Shown here piece by piece: positions 48,818-57,010 of a stretch of 62,413 nt of DNA (position 1 is the first letter of the stretch; every line of letters starts with the position of its first letter). A program made the position numbers and the translations under genes. The DNA lies in contig CANDBG010000008.1 of NCBI GenBank assembly GCA_947382875.1, positions 1 through 62,413 of the forward strand, read 5' to 3'. Source of the DNA: an uncultured Oscillibacter sp. Lineage in GTDB: Bacteria > Bacillota > Clostridia > Oscillospirales > Oscillospiraceae. The notes below the pieces were generated by a model, which saw nothing but the letters and a program-made list of their open reading frames with translations, was not told where the DNA came from and made no database searches.

Positions 48818-49741
48818 ATGAACAAGTATCTTGACATTGCGCCGGAAGTACAGGAAGCGCTGGCGGCAGGCAAGCCTGTGGTTGCCTTGGAGTCCACGAT
48901 TATCTCCCATGGCATGCCCTACCCGCAGAACGTGGAAACGGCGTTGCAGGTAGAGGGGATTATCCGGGAAAACGGAGCCGTCCCCGCGACGATTGCCGTG
49001 CTGGGCGGACGTCTGAAAGCAGGACTTTCGAAGGAAGAAATTGACTATCTGGGCAAAGCGGGGACCTCGGTTGCGAAGGCGAGCCGTCGGGACCTGCCGG
49101 TTTTGGTGGCCGAGGGCCGGGACGGTGCGACCACGGTTGCAACAACGATGATTATTGCGCATCTGGCTGGGATTTCGGTGTTTGCCACGGGCGGCGTAGG
49201 CGGCGTACACCGGGGCGCGGAGACTACCATGGACATTTCCGCGGACCTGGAAGAGCTGGCCCGGACGCCTGTGATGGTGGTATGTGCGGGAGCGAAGTCC
49301 ATTTTGGATCTGGGCCTGACGCTGGAGTATCTGGAAACGCATGGTGTGCCTGTGATTGGCTGCGGCACGGAGGAGCTGCCGGCATTCTACACCCGCAAGA
49401 GTGGGTTTAAGGTGGATTACCGGATTGACACGCCGGAGATGCTTGCCAAGACGTTCCATATCAAGCAGGACATGGGGTTAGGCGGCGGAATGCTGGTAAC
49501 AAATCCGATTCCTGAGGAATATTCCATGGATGCGGATGTAATCAATAAGGCCATTGACGAAGCGGTTGCGGAGGCGAAGGCTTCTGGCATTCACGGAAAA
49601 GACACGACGCCGTTTCTTCTGGCGAAGATCAAGGACCTCACTGGCGGCGACTCTCTGGCCAGTAACATTCAGTTGGTGTTTAACAACGCGCGTCTCGCGG
49701 CGAAGACGGCCGCAGAGCTTGCGAAGCTTGCCAAAAACTAA
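48818..49741 (+). CDS. psuG: Pseudouridine-5'-phosphate glycosidase
   Basis: 307 residues, the usual PsuG length. Typical blocks: VVALESTIISHGMPYPQN (Glu of the active site), AVLGGRLKAGLSKEEI, FATGGVGGVHRGAETTMDISADL (metal/phosphate binding), and CAGAKSILD with the catalytic Lys. It splits pseudouridine 5'-phosphate into uracil and ribose 5-phosphate. TTGGAGGTTTTATTC precedes the ATG, 17 bases after the kinase stop. Terminator downstream. Confidence 0.95.
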   Translation: MNKYLDIAPEVQEALAAGKPVVALESTIISHGMPYPQNVETALQVEGIIRENGAVPATIAVLGGRLKAGLSKEEIDYLGKAGTSVAKASRRDLPVLVAEGRDGATTVATTMIIAHLAGISVFATGGVGGVHRGAETTMDISADLEELARTPVMVVCAGAKSILDLGLTLEYLETHGVPVIGCGTEELPAFYTRKSGFKVDYRIDTPEMLAKTFHIKQDMGLGGGMLVTNPIPEEYSMDADVINKAIDEAVAEAKASGIHGKDTTPFLLAKIKDLTGGDSLASNIQLVFNNARLAAKTAAELAKLAKN

Positions 49742-49758
49742 AGAATATGATAAAATGG

Positions 49759-49790
49759 ACCGGCTGAAAGGAATCAGCCGGTTTATTTTT
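49759..49790 (+). terminator. Intrinsic terminator of the psuKG operon
   Basis: ACCGGCTGA (49759-49767) pairs with TCAGCCGGT (49774-49782), then TTATTTTTG. Confidence 0.85.
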
Positions 49791-49818
49791 GTAATTGGTC
49801 AGAGGGGGAACGAGGAGA

Positions 49819-50100
49819 ATGGAACTAAAGTCCATGATGAACATAGGGGAGGAGCTTGCGCGGAAGCTGACAGCCGTTGGAATCGACTCTGCGGAAAAGC
49901 TGAAGAAAGCAGGTTCCAGGGAAGCGTTTTTTCAATTGAAGCTGCTTTTCCCTCAAGTATGTCTGGTACATTTATACGCCTTGGAGGGCGCCATTCAAAA
50001 CCAAAAATACAACCGTCTTTCCGAAGAAACCAAACAAGACCTGAAAGATTTTACCAATGGTTTGAAGGGTCAGCCATTTGAAACGGCTGGTCCAAAATAG
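49819..50100 (+). CDS. TfoX/Sxy C-terminal domain protein
   Basis: 93 residues consisting only of the TfoX C-terminal helix-hairpin-helix-like domain: MMNIGEELARKLTAVGIDSAEKLKKAGSREAF, LKLLFPQVCLVHLYALEGAI, and the LSEETKQDLKDF tail. Stand-alone versions are widespread in Firmicutes; function unknown, possibly DNA- or protein-binding. CGAGGAGA lies just before the chosen ATG at 49819. Confidence 0.85.
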   Translation: MELKSMMNIGEELARKLTAVGIDSAEKLKKAGSREAFFQLKLLFPQVCLVHLYALEGAIQNQKYNRLSEETKQDLKDFTNGLKGQPFETAGPK

Positions 50101-50108
50101 AACCCCCC

Positions 50109-50138
50109 ATTTTCTTTTCTCTGGCGAGAGAAAAGAAA
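50109..50138. terminator. Perfect hairpin at the edge of the repeat array
   Basis: TTTTCTTTTCTCT and AGAGAAAAGAAAA form a 13-bp perfect stem with a GGCG loop, just after the TfoX-domain gene. It may serve as a terminator in either direction or belong to the repeated element that follows. Confidence 0.65.
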
Positions 50139-50202
50139 ACGGGCCGTTCACGGTCCAAAAGAAAAGAGCGTTTAGTGAAGACTGGTGGAAAACTTTGGAC
50201 TG

Positions 50203-50580
50203 GAGGAAGTCAAACGAGAAGTCCAAATCGACTTGCCTCTGCGTCTAACTCCGCTGCCGCTGCTGCAGTGCGCGAAATGGTGCGATGCGGTTGGCGGTTG
50301 AAATCGCTCGGAGGAAGCCAAACAAGAAAACCAAATCGACTTGCCTCCGCGTCTAACTCCGCTGCCGCTGCTGCAGTGCGCGAAATGGTGCGATACGGTC
50401 GGCGGTTGAAATCGCTCGGAGGAAACCAAACAAGAAAACCAAATCGACTTGCCTCCGCGTCTAACTCCGCTGCCGCTGCTGCGTGCGCGAAATGGTGCGA
50501 TGCGGTTGGCGGTTGAAATCGCTTGGGGGAAGCCAAACAAGAAAACCAAATCGACTTGCCCCTGCGTCTGACTCCGCTGC
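50203..50580 (+). repeat. 108-bp tandem repeat array (about 3.5 units)
   Basis: The landmark AAATCGACTTGCC recurs at 50225, 50333, 50441 and 50548, giving periods of 108, 108 and 107 bp. Units differ by a few substitutions and one single-base deletion in the third. A frame is open through the repeats in several registers only because the period is divisible by three; no ribosome site supports translation. 50139-50682 contains no other feature. A diverged relative of this sequence occurs at 62050-62140, so it is a dispersed element of this genome. Confidence 0.8.
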
Positions 50581-50682
50581 TGCGGCGCTCGGTGTGGATC
50601 GGCGTTATTGGGTGTACGAAAGGGCAGTGTGCTGTTGGGCAGTGGAAATAGCGGATTGATAAAAACAGGGGAGGTGCATTCT

Positions 50683-51048
50683 GTGCGAAAACCGTTCTAT
50701 ACACCAACCGATAAAACGGATTTTCTGTTTATGGTAATCGGTTCTCCCTGGGTGTTGTTGGCGTGTTGGCTGGTTCTCATAAATCTGATAACCTTCTTTG
50801 TTTTTGGCTTTGATAAGCTGCAAGCCAAACGGAAAATGAAAAAGGATACCATACGGCGTGTACCGGAAAAAACCCTGTTCATACTCTCGCTTCTGGGCGG
50901 CAGCGTCGGCGCATGGATCGGTATGAAGGTATGGCATCACAAAACACTGCACAAAACCTTCCGTTTTGGCATACCGTTCATACTTGCTATACAAATTCTG
51001 ATTCCCTTTGGTCTGTGGCTGTATTGGAATGTCATTCGTAACACCTGA
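50683..51048 (+). CDS. DUF1294 family membrane protein
   Basis: 121 residues with three hydrophobic segments (about 16-42, 65-82, 97-118) around the DUF1294 signature FGFDKLQAKRKMKKDTIRRVPEKTLFILSLLGGSVGAWIGM and WHHKTLHKTFRFGIP. Inner-membrane protein of unknown function. Start: GTG with GGGGAGGTGC seven bases before; an internal ATG (MVIGSP) would cut into the first helix. Confidence 0.85.
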   Translation: MRKPFYTPTDKTDFLFMVIGSPWVLLACWLVLINLITFFVFGFDKLQAKRKMKKDTIRRVPEKTLFILSLLGGSVGAWIGMKVWHHKTLHKTFRFGIPFILAIQILIPFGLWLYWNVIRNT

Positions 51049-51077
51049 ATAGGCTGAAAGAAAAAGGAGGGTTCGTC

Positions 51078-51797
51078 ATGCTTACGCAGCTGGACTGGCT
51101 GCGCCAATTCAACCTGGCATCCGTCGCACTGCGTTTGTCCCTGGCAGCGCTGTGCGGCGGGGTGTTGGGGCTGGAACGCGCACGGAAGCGCCGGCCAGCG
51201 GGCTTTCGAACCTACATGCTGGTATGTATGGGCGCGGCCCTGACGATGATTCTGGGCCAATACGAAGCCGTCATGGTATCCGGCCCCTGGGCCGACACGG
51301 CCTCTGCAATTGGAATGCGCACAGATGTGAGCCGTTTTGCCGCACAGGTCATCAACGGTGTAGGCTTCCTGGGCGCGGGCACAATCATTCTTACCGGACG
51401 CCAGCAAGTAAAAGGGTTAACCACCGCCGCGGGTCTCTGGACATCCGCCTGTATGGGCTTGGCCGTCGGGGCCGGCTTTTACGAAGTGGTATTTCTGGCC
51501 TTTATCTTCATGAATTTTGTAGTCCACTTACTGCCGCGCATTGAGCGTCGGATGCTGGAAAACTCCCGGGACATGAATTTATTTGTAGAATTCCATTCAT
51601 TGGATCAAGTAGGGGAGATCATCCGTCAAATCAAGGCGCAGGGCGCATCCATATACGACGTTGAACTGGACCACGGAAATCCGACGCAGCATCCCAGCGC
51701 CATTTTTTCGGTTCGTCTGGACCGGCGGGGACAACACGCAAAGGTACTGGCGGCTGTATCCGAGATGGAAAGTGTATATGTCATTCACAACGCATAA
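51078..51797 (+). CDS. MgtC/SapB family membrane protein, first copy
   Basis: 239 residues. The N-terminal domain has four to five transmembrane helices with the MgtC signature (GGVLGLERARKRRPAGFRTYMLVCMGAALTMI, then GVGFLGAGTIILTGRQQVKGLTTAAGLWTSACMGLAVGAGFYE). The soluble C-terminal ACT-like domain has FVEFHSLDQVGEIIRQIKAQGASIYDVEL. Proposed roles in the family: magnesium stress or transport-ATPase regulation. AAAGGAGGGTTCGTC precedes the ATG. Tandem with a paralogue 20 bp on. Confidence 0.9.
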   Translation: MLTQLDWLRQFNLASVALRLSLAALCGGVLGLERARKRRPAGFRTYMLVCMGAALTMILGQYEAVMVSGPWADTASAIGMRTDVSRFAAQVINGVGFLGAGTIILTGRQQVKGLTTAAGLWTSACMGLAVGAGFYEVVFLAFIFMNFVVHLLPRIERRMLENSRDMNLFVEFHSLDQVGEIIRQIKAQGASIYDVELDHGNPTQHPSAIFSVRLDRRGQHAKVLAAVSEMESVYVIHNA

Positions 51798-51817
51798 TTT
51801 CGAAGGGGGGAATTCGG

Positions 51818-52504
51818 ATGCTGTCCGTGCTTGACGGCTTACGTGGAGTCACACTGCTTTCCGCCACATTGCGGCTTCTGCTGGCGATGCTCTGCGGCGG
51901 GCTCATTGGCCTGGAACGGGCCTTCAAACGCCGTCCGGCGGGTTTCCGGACGCACATTCTGATCTGTATGGGCGCAGCCATGACCACCCTCACCAGTCAA
52001 TACTTATATCTCTACATGGGCTTTTACACAGATATGGCCCGTTTAGGTGCGCAGGTAGTGGCAGGCATTGGCTTCATCGGCGCGGGTACGATCATGGTAA
52101 CAAGCCGCCAGCGGGTCAAGGGCCTCACGACGGCGGCTGGACTTTGGGCCTCTGCGATTGTAGGACTGGCCTTGGGCGGCGGTTTTTACGAGGGCGGGTT
52201 ATTGACAACCGCTCTGATTCTGATGGCAGAACTCTTATTTTCCCGTCTGGAATACCGGATGTTGCAGGCGTCGCCGGAAATCAGCTTATTTGTGGAGTAC
52301 CACGGCAGCGAATGCTTGGAGGCGGTTCTGCATCTCTATCGGGAAATGGATCTGAAAATTCTGAACATGGGAATTGTAAATTCCGAGCCGGGCGGCGCCC
52401 GAAGCGCAATGTTCGCCTTACGTCTGGACAAGGGATTTTCCGAAGAGCATCTCATGGAACGTCTGAAAAAAATTCCTGGCGTACAATCCATCCAAACACT
52501 GTAA
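51818..52504 (+). CDS. MgtC/SapB family membrane protein, second copy
   Basis: 228 residues, paralogue of the preceding gene with the same signature (GGLIGLERAFKRRPAGFRTHILICMGAAMTTL, GIGFIGAGTIMVTSRQRVKGLTTAAGLWASAIVGLALGGGFYEGG) and an ACT-like tail (FVEYHGSECLEAVLHLYREMDLKILNMGI). CGAAGGGGGG precedes the ATG. The pair may form a heteromer or respond to different signals. Confidence 0.9.
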   Translation: MLSVLDGLRGVTLLSATLRLLLAMLCGGLIGLERAFKRRPAGFRTHILICMGAAMTTLTSQYLYLYMGFYTDMARLGAQVVAGIGFIGAGTIMVTSRQRVKGLTTAAGLWASAIVGLALGGGFYEGGLLTTALILMAELLFSRLEYRMLQASPEISLFVEYHGSECLEAVLHLYREMDLKILNMGIVNSEPGGARSAMFALRLDKGFSEEHLMERLKKIPGVQSIQTL

Positions 52505-52507
52505 AGA

Positions 52508-52540
52508 AGCGGCTGAAATCAATCAGCCGTTTCTTTCTTT
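52508..52540 (+). terminator. Intrinsic terminator of the mgtC pair
   Basis: AGCGGCTGA (52508-52516) pairs with TCAGCCGTT (52523-52531), followed by TCTTTCTTTT. It overlaps the last codons of the convergent DUF3298 gene. Confidence 0.8.
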
Positions 52541-53196
52541 TGCAGCGTTTCATCGTAAGGGACGAAAAAGGTGGGAATTCCCTCCGAAGCTGGTCCGAGG
52601 GCATACATCGGAAAGAAAAAGGCCAGCCCTTCCGACGTAAGATAATAATTCTGGGAATTAAAACGCCGCCGCAGCTCCCGACGCCAATTTTCATGAAAAC
52701 GTCCTGCCCCAGCCCGTTCACGCCGCTGAATTTCCTCTGATGCAAGCGTCAGGAGCTTCTTGCGCCACGCCGTGCCCTTCGAGAAAAAGCCCGACAGCGG
52801 CACCGGATACCCCGCAGCCAGATCCCAGGTATCGCCCCGTTGTGTAATCAGCGGCAATCCGGGACCGGTAAATTCCCGGGACTGGGTATAAAGGCTCCAA
52901 AGACCGCCCTCATTATATGTAACATGATAATCGAGTTCTGCGCGAAAGCTGGGCAGCGGCGCGCTGGATTCCAACGCCTGCCGGTATTCCGCTTCCGCCT
53001 GCGGCAGAAGCCAGCGTTCACAATAACGCAGAAACGAGCGGCATTGCAGCTGATAATAACGTCTGATGCGGCGGGGAGCGTTTTTTTCCGGTCCCGGGTC
53101 CGGCACCAGCACCGAGGCTGTCAGAACCGGGATTCCCTCGATTTGCCATTCCCGCTCCGCCGCAAAGGGTTCCGTATGCAATCCGGTTTCTTCCAT
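52519..53196 (-). CDS. DUF3298-domain protein (RsiV-like sensor fragment, no anchor)
   Basis: 225 residues, cytosolic by sequence (no signal peptide or helix). It has the layout of DUF3298/PdaC-type domains: IEGIPVLTASVLVPD, INNYYQ-like RRYYQLQCRSFLRYCE, FRAELDYHVTYNEGGLWSLYTQSREFTG, DTWDLAAGYPVPLSGFF and NYYLTSEGLAFFFPMYALGP. Related domains bind lysozyme or peptidoglycan-like ligands in RsiV; a cytosolic form is unusual but frequent in this bacterial group. Function unknown. Confidence 0.7.
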   Translation of the reverse strand: MEETGLHTEPFAAEREWQIEGIPVLTASVLVPDPGPEKNAPRRIRRYYQLQCRSFLRYCERWLLPQAEAEYRQALESSAPLPSFRAELDYHVTYNEGGLWSLYTQSREFTGPGLPLITQRGDTWDLAAGYPVPLSGFFSKGTAWRKKLLTLASEEIQRRERAGAGRFHENWRRELRRRFNSQNYYLTSEGLAFFFPMYALGPASEGIPTFFVPYDETLQKKETAD

Positions 53197-53309
53197 AATG
53201 CGCCGCTCCTCTCCTGATTTTACTGTAACGCAGTCTATGCGGCGGCGCAGGAATTGGTGCGGCAGGACCTGCGCGTTCGCTCTTTCCCTTTACGGCAGGG
53301 TACAAAAGG

Positions 53310-53338
53310 TTGAAATTTCAGATTCACTGCGTTATAAT
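53310..53338 (+). promoter_or_regulatory. Promoter of the Hsp70-like operon
   Basis: TTGAAA (53310-53315), 17 bp, TATAAT (53333-53338). No CIRCE-type inverted repeat is visible, so heat-shock control by HrcA is unlikely. Confidence 0.75.
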
Positions 53339-53394
53339 GAAGGGAAAAAATCAAGGGCCGCCGGACCGGCGGCGGAAAAAGCGAGGGACGATGG

Positions 53395-55119
53395 ATGGCG
53401 ATTATTGGAATTGATCTTGGAACAACGAACAGCCTTGCCGCCGTATGGCGAAACGGAAAAAGCGAACTCATTCCGAACGCAGCGGGGGAATATCTCACGC
53501 CAAGCGCCGTCAGCGTCGACGAAGACGGAACCATTCTGGTTGGCCGCGCCGCCCGGGACCGTCTCATTTCCGCGCCCGACTGTTCCGCCGCCCGTTTCAA
53601 GCGTTTCATGGGCACGCAGAAAACGTACCGTCTTGCCGGACGCGCCTTCCAGCCGGAGGAGCTTTCCGCGTTGATTCTGCGCCGTCTGCGGGAGGATGCG
53701 GAAGCCTATTTGGGCGAACCGGTTACAGAAGCCGTTGTCAGCGTGCCGGCTTACTTTGCTGAGGCCCAGCGCGCCGCAACCAAACGCGCCGCAGCGCTGG
53801 CAGGTCTCAAGGTGGAACGTTTGGTAAACGAGCCGTCCGCCGCCGCGGTGGCCGGGCACATCAGCGAGGGCGAACGGGATAAAGTGTGTCTGGTGTTCGA
53901 CCTGGGCGGCGGCACCCTGGACGTTTCGCTGGTGGAACGTTTTGGAAACGTGGTCAGCGTGACCGCCGTCAGCGGCGACAACCGTCTGGGCGGCCAGGAC
54001 TTTGACCATGCCATCGCCAAAGGCTTCTGTGAGGACTGCGGCCTGAATTTCGACGCCCTTACGGTTCGTCAGCAGGAAATGATTACCCGTCAGGCCGAGA
54101 CCTGCAAAATGGCGCTCACACACCAGGAAATTGTCGGAATGTCCGTCGACGACGGCGCCATCTCCGCTTCGCTCACCCTGAGCAATGAATGGCTGATTCG
54201 GAAAAGCAGCAAATTATTTCAGCGTATGACCGCGCCCATTCAGCGCGTGTTTCTGGACGCCGGCATTTCTCCCCAGGAACTGGACGATCTGGTTATGGTG
54301 GGAGGGTCCAGCCATATGCCGGTTGTACGGCGGTACATCTCCCGTTTTCTGAACATTGACCCCACCCGGGACAGTCATCCCGACACGGCGATCGCATTAG
54401 GGGCCGGAATCTGCGCCGGCATCAAGGCCCGGTCCGGCGACCTGAAAGCCCTCGTTCTGACCGACGTCTGTCCCTTTACCCTGGGTGTGGCCAACTACAA
54501 CGCCAGCGAACCGACGCGGCATCTTATGTCGCCGGTCATTGAGCGAAACAGCGTTTTACCCACCAGCAAAATGCGGGTTTATTACACCATCCACGACGGA
54601 CAGGATAAAGTGGATATACAGGTATATCAGGGGGAAAACCGGTACTGCGCGGACAACACGCAGCTTGGACAGCTCACCTTGCGGGTACCGCCCGCGCCCA
54701 GCGGACAACAGTCGGTGAAAGTCCGTTTTACATATGACATCAACGGCCTGCTGGAAGTGGAGGCCATTAATGAGACCGGACAAACGGAACGTCTGGTGCT
54801 GCAAAACAAAGACATGACCCCCGCGGAAGCCGAACGCCGTTTGCAGGAGCTTTCCAGGCTCAAGCTCCACCCCCGGGAACAGGAGGAATACCGCGCCATG
54901 CTGGCCCGCGGTGAACGGCTCTATGCCGCCACCGTCGGCGACCTGCGGGAACAGGTGGGACAGATTATCGACTGGTATCAGCAGCAGCTTTCCAGTCAGG
55001 AGGCGCTGCGGATTGCCAAGGCAACCAAAAAGGCCGACGCGTTTTTCAACAAAGTGGAAGCCTATATGGGCGATGCGGCCCTTCAGCCGCCGGAACCCCC
55101 GGAGGAGGATGAGCTGTGA
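53395..55119 (+). CDS. Hsp70 family chaperone (HscC-like)
   Basis: 574 residues. ATPase domain: IIGIDLGTTNSLAAVW (phosphate 1), VSVPAYFAEAQRAATKRAA, LVNEPSAAAVAGH, LVFDLGGGTLDVSLVE (phosphate 2), MVGGSSHMPVVRRYI (adenosine). The substrate-binding part is shorter than in DnaK (VLTDVCPFTLGVANYN..., RNSVLPTSKMRVYYT), and the C-terminal lid is reduced. This matches HscC-type Hsp70s that pair with a dedicated J-like protein, which is encoded immediately downstream with a GTGA overlap. Folding of membrane or envelope clients is possible; unproven. Confidence 0.9.
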   Translation: MAIIGIDLGTTNSLAAVWRNGKSELIPNAAGEYLTPSAVSVDEDGTILVGRAARDRLISAPDCSAARFKRFMGTQKTYRLAGRAFQPEELSALILRRLREDAEAYLGEPVTEAVVSVPAYFAEAQRAATKRAAALAGLKVERLVNEPSAAAVAGHISEGERDKVCLVFDLGGGTLDVSLVERFGNVVSVTAVSGDNRLGGQDFDHAIAKGFCEDCGLNFDALTVRQQEMITRQAETCKMALTHQEIVGMSVDDGAISASLTLSNEWLIRKSSKLFQRMTAPIQRVFLDAGISPQELDDLVMVGGSSHMPVVRRYISRFLNIDPTRDSHPDTAIALGAGICAGIKARSGDLKALVLTDVCPFTLGVANYNASEPTRHLMSPVIERNSVLPTSKMRVYYTIHDGQDKVDIQVYQGENRYCADNTQLGQLTLRVPPAPSGQQSVKVRFTYDINGLLEVEAINETGQTERLVLQNKDMTPAEAERRLQELSRLKLHPREQEEYRAMLARGERLYAATVGDLREQVGQIIDWYQQQLSSQEALRIAKATKKADAFFNKVEAYMGDAALQPPEPPEEDEL

Positions 55120-56951
55120 GCTGGCCGTGGAGCGAATTGGGGCTGTCCGGGCCGTCCGGCCTGACGGAGATCCGCCGGGCCTACGCAAAACGTCTGGAAA
55201 GCTGCCACCCGGAGGAAGACCCGGAGGGCTTCCAACGTCTGCACAGCGCCTATCAGGCCGCGTGCCGTCAGGCGCGGCAGGGAGGTCGGCAGACACCGCC
55301 GCCTCAGACGCCGGAAATGGAGCCTTCCCCGCCGGAACCGCCTCAAGCGCCGGTTTTTCAAGAGAATCCCCAGGAACCGGATTGGGATTATGAACGGTTA
55401 CTTGCAGAGGGGTTCTCCGAGGAGGCGTCGGACAGCCTGAAAAAACCGGAAACGGATTGGGATTATGAGCGTCTGTTTGCCGAGGGTGCGGCGGAGGCGC
55501 AGGAAGCCCGCCGGCGGAAGCTGGAGGAGCTGCGCCGGAAAAACCGTGACCGCTACGCCGCCCAGGAGGCCGAACAGCGGCGGCGTTCCAGCGACGAGGA
55601 GGAAGCCTGGGCAGCGGTCATGGCTGCCACTCACGCCTTGGAACTGCTGTATACCTCCGGCGCGGAACTGCCGGTTTGGAGACGGTTTTTGAACAGTCCG
55701 GTTTTCTGGAACGCCCGGAGCAACCTGGATTTCGTTTTTGCCCTGGAGGACTTCATCGAGCAAAATCCTGATTTGCCCCGTGAGGTCCGCAAGGCGTTCT
55801 TTGAGGCTTACGGGTTTGAAAAGGGCGTCGGGCGGCCGGAGTACCGGCGGTTGTATCAGCTCTTGGGCGTGGGACGGAAAGAGCGTCAGAAGCTGCGCCG
55901 GAAAAGGCGTCCGTCCCAGAGCAAAACGCAAAAAACCATCCGTTTTGCCGCGACATTGTGGCTGCTGGTTCTGATTGTCATCGGCGTCGGGAGTGTGCTG
56001 GTTGGTTCGATTCGGGAAATTGCCGGCAGGTTTGCCAGCACACCTTGGGAAGAACAGTGCTTAGCATGGCTGTCCGAAGACCTTGGCCGTGAATTTATTC
56101 GGCCATTTCCGGAAAAATCCTTCCGGTACTCGGAGAAAAAGGACCCGCAGAATTCCAACGATTACGTAAAAGCATGCGTCTACGCCCCGGCGGACAGCCC
56201 CGACGAATATTTCTTCGCCTTCCAGGACGGCGAACGCAGCCCGGAACAGGGTGCATTGGGCTATCAGTCCAATTACGCGGACCGTCTGGTTATGACGTCG
56301 CTGACAGACCTGGCGGAGGAATGGGACCTTGGTCTGGACTACGACAGCGCCCCGGACGGCTTCCAGGGCAACCTTGGTGAGACGCCCGGCGCATACCTGT
56401 TCCAGCTTCCGCTCACAGGCGCGGGGGAGTTCATACCGGCCCTTGGCGCGCGTCTGGACGCGCTGAAGCATGAGGACTGGTATCAAAAAAATCCGCCGGA
56501 ATTTGAAGTCTTTCTCTGCTACGGCGACCTGAATTTTTACAGCAACGTATCCACCGTCCGGGACTTCGACGCAGATTACGCCCGCAGCGTCTACGAGAAC
56601 AAATTCGGACCGAATGTCTGCCGGTACATCGCGGAAGAAAGCGGCGTGGCGGCGGAGGACTTGGGTGAGGACGCCTACGTTTTAATTGAGCGGGGTACGG
56701 TGCAGATTAACGGCGAAACGTTTTTCTGGGTAAGCGCCTTGGAAAAACCGCCGTCTCAAACCGCATTAGCGCACTATTTTCTCGAAGAAAGCGGAACCTC
56801 ACTATTCTGCATCACGCCGGAAATGCTCGACAGCGGCTTGAGCCAGGAGGAATTACACCGCGAAATGTACAAAGGCGGGACGGAACTCCGTACGGTGGAA
56901 AGCCTGGGCGTGCACCGCAGGATTTTGGTCTGGGACCGCATCAAAAACTGA
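55116..56951 (+). CDS. J-like domain membrane protein, partner of Hsp70
   Basis: 611 residues, GTG start overlapping the Hsp70 stop. The N-terminal ~50 residues follow the J-domain pattern (WSELGLSGPSGLTEIRRAYAKRLESCHPEEDPEGF...LHSAYQAA) but the HPD tripeptide, needed to stimulate Hsp70, reads HPE. A Pro/Gln- and Glu-rich middle contains a duplicated WDYERL-AEG motif. One transmembrane helix lies near residues 270-300 (LWLLVLIVIGVGSVLVG), followed by a large extracellular or periplasm-side domain. It probably recruits the Hsp70 to the membrane. Confidence 0.75.
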   Translation: MSWPWSELGLSGPSGLTEIRRAYAKRLESCHPEEDPEGFQRLHSAYQAACRQARQGGRQTPPPQTPEMEPSPPEPPQAPVFQENPQEPDWDYERLLAEGFSEEASDSLKKPETDWDYERLFAEGAAEAQEARRRKLEELRRKNRDRYAAQEAEQRRRSSDEEEAWAAVMAATHALELLYTSGAELPVWRRFLNSPVFWNARSNLDFVFALEDFIEQNPDLPREVRKAFFEAYGFEKGVGRPEYRRLYQLLGVGRKERQKLRRKRRPSQSKTQKTIRFAATLWLLVLIVIGVGSVLVGSIREIAGRFASTPWEEQCLAWLSEDLGREFIRPFPEKSFRYSEKKDPQNSNDYVKACVYAPADSPDEYFFAFQDGERSPEQGALGYQSNYADRLVMTSLTDLAEEWDLGLDYDSAPDGFQGNLGETPGAYLFQLPLTGAGEFIPALGARLDALKHEDWYQKNPPEFEVFLCYGDLNFYSNVSTVRDFDADYARSVYENKFGPNVCRYIAEESGVAAEDLGEDAYVLIERGTVQINGETFFWVSALEKPPSQTALAHYFLEESGTSLFCITPEMLDSGLSQEELHREMYKGGTELRTVESLGVHRRILVWDRIKN

Positions 56952-56962
56952 ACCGCAGCAAA

Positions 56963-56995
56963 CAAAGACCGGTGGATTTTCCACCGGTCCTTTGT
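56963..56995. terminator. Bidirectional intrinsic terminator
   Basis: AAAG-ACCGGTGG (about 56964-56975) pairs with CCACCGGT-CCTTT (56981-56993), between the J-like gene and convergent prmA. Confidence 0.8.
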
Positions 56996-57010
56996 GTTTT
57001 CGGACAGTTT

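Noticed and set aside
50203-50580. Tandem repeats as a CRISPR array or a repeat protein
   Set aside because: Units are contiguous 108-bp repeats without unique spacers, and no frame has a start with a ribosome site; a one-base deletion in one unit breaks any coding frame.
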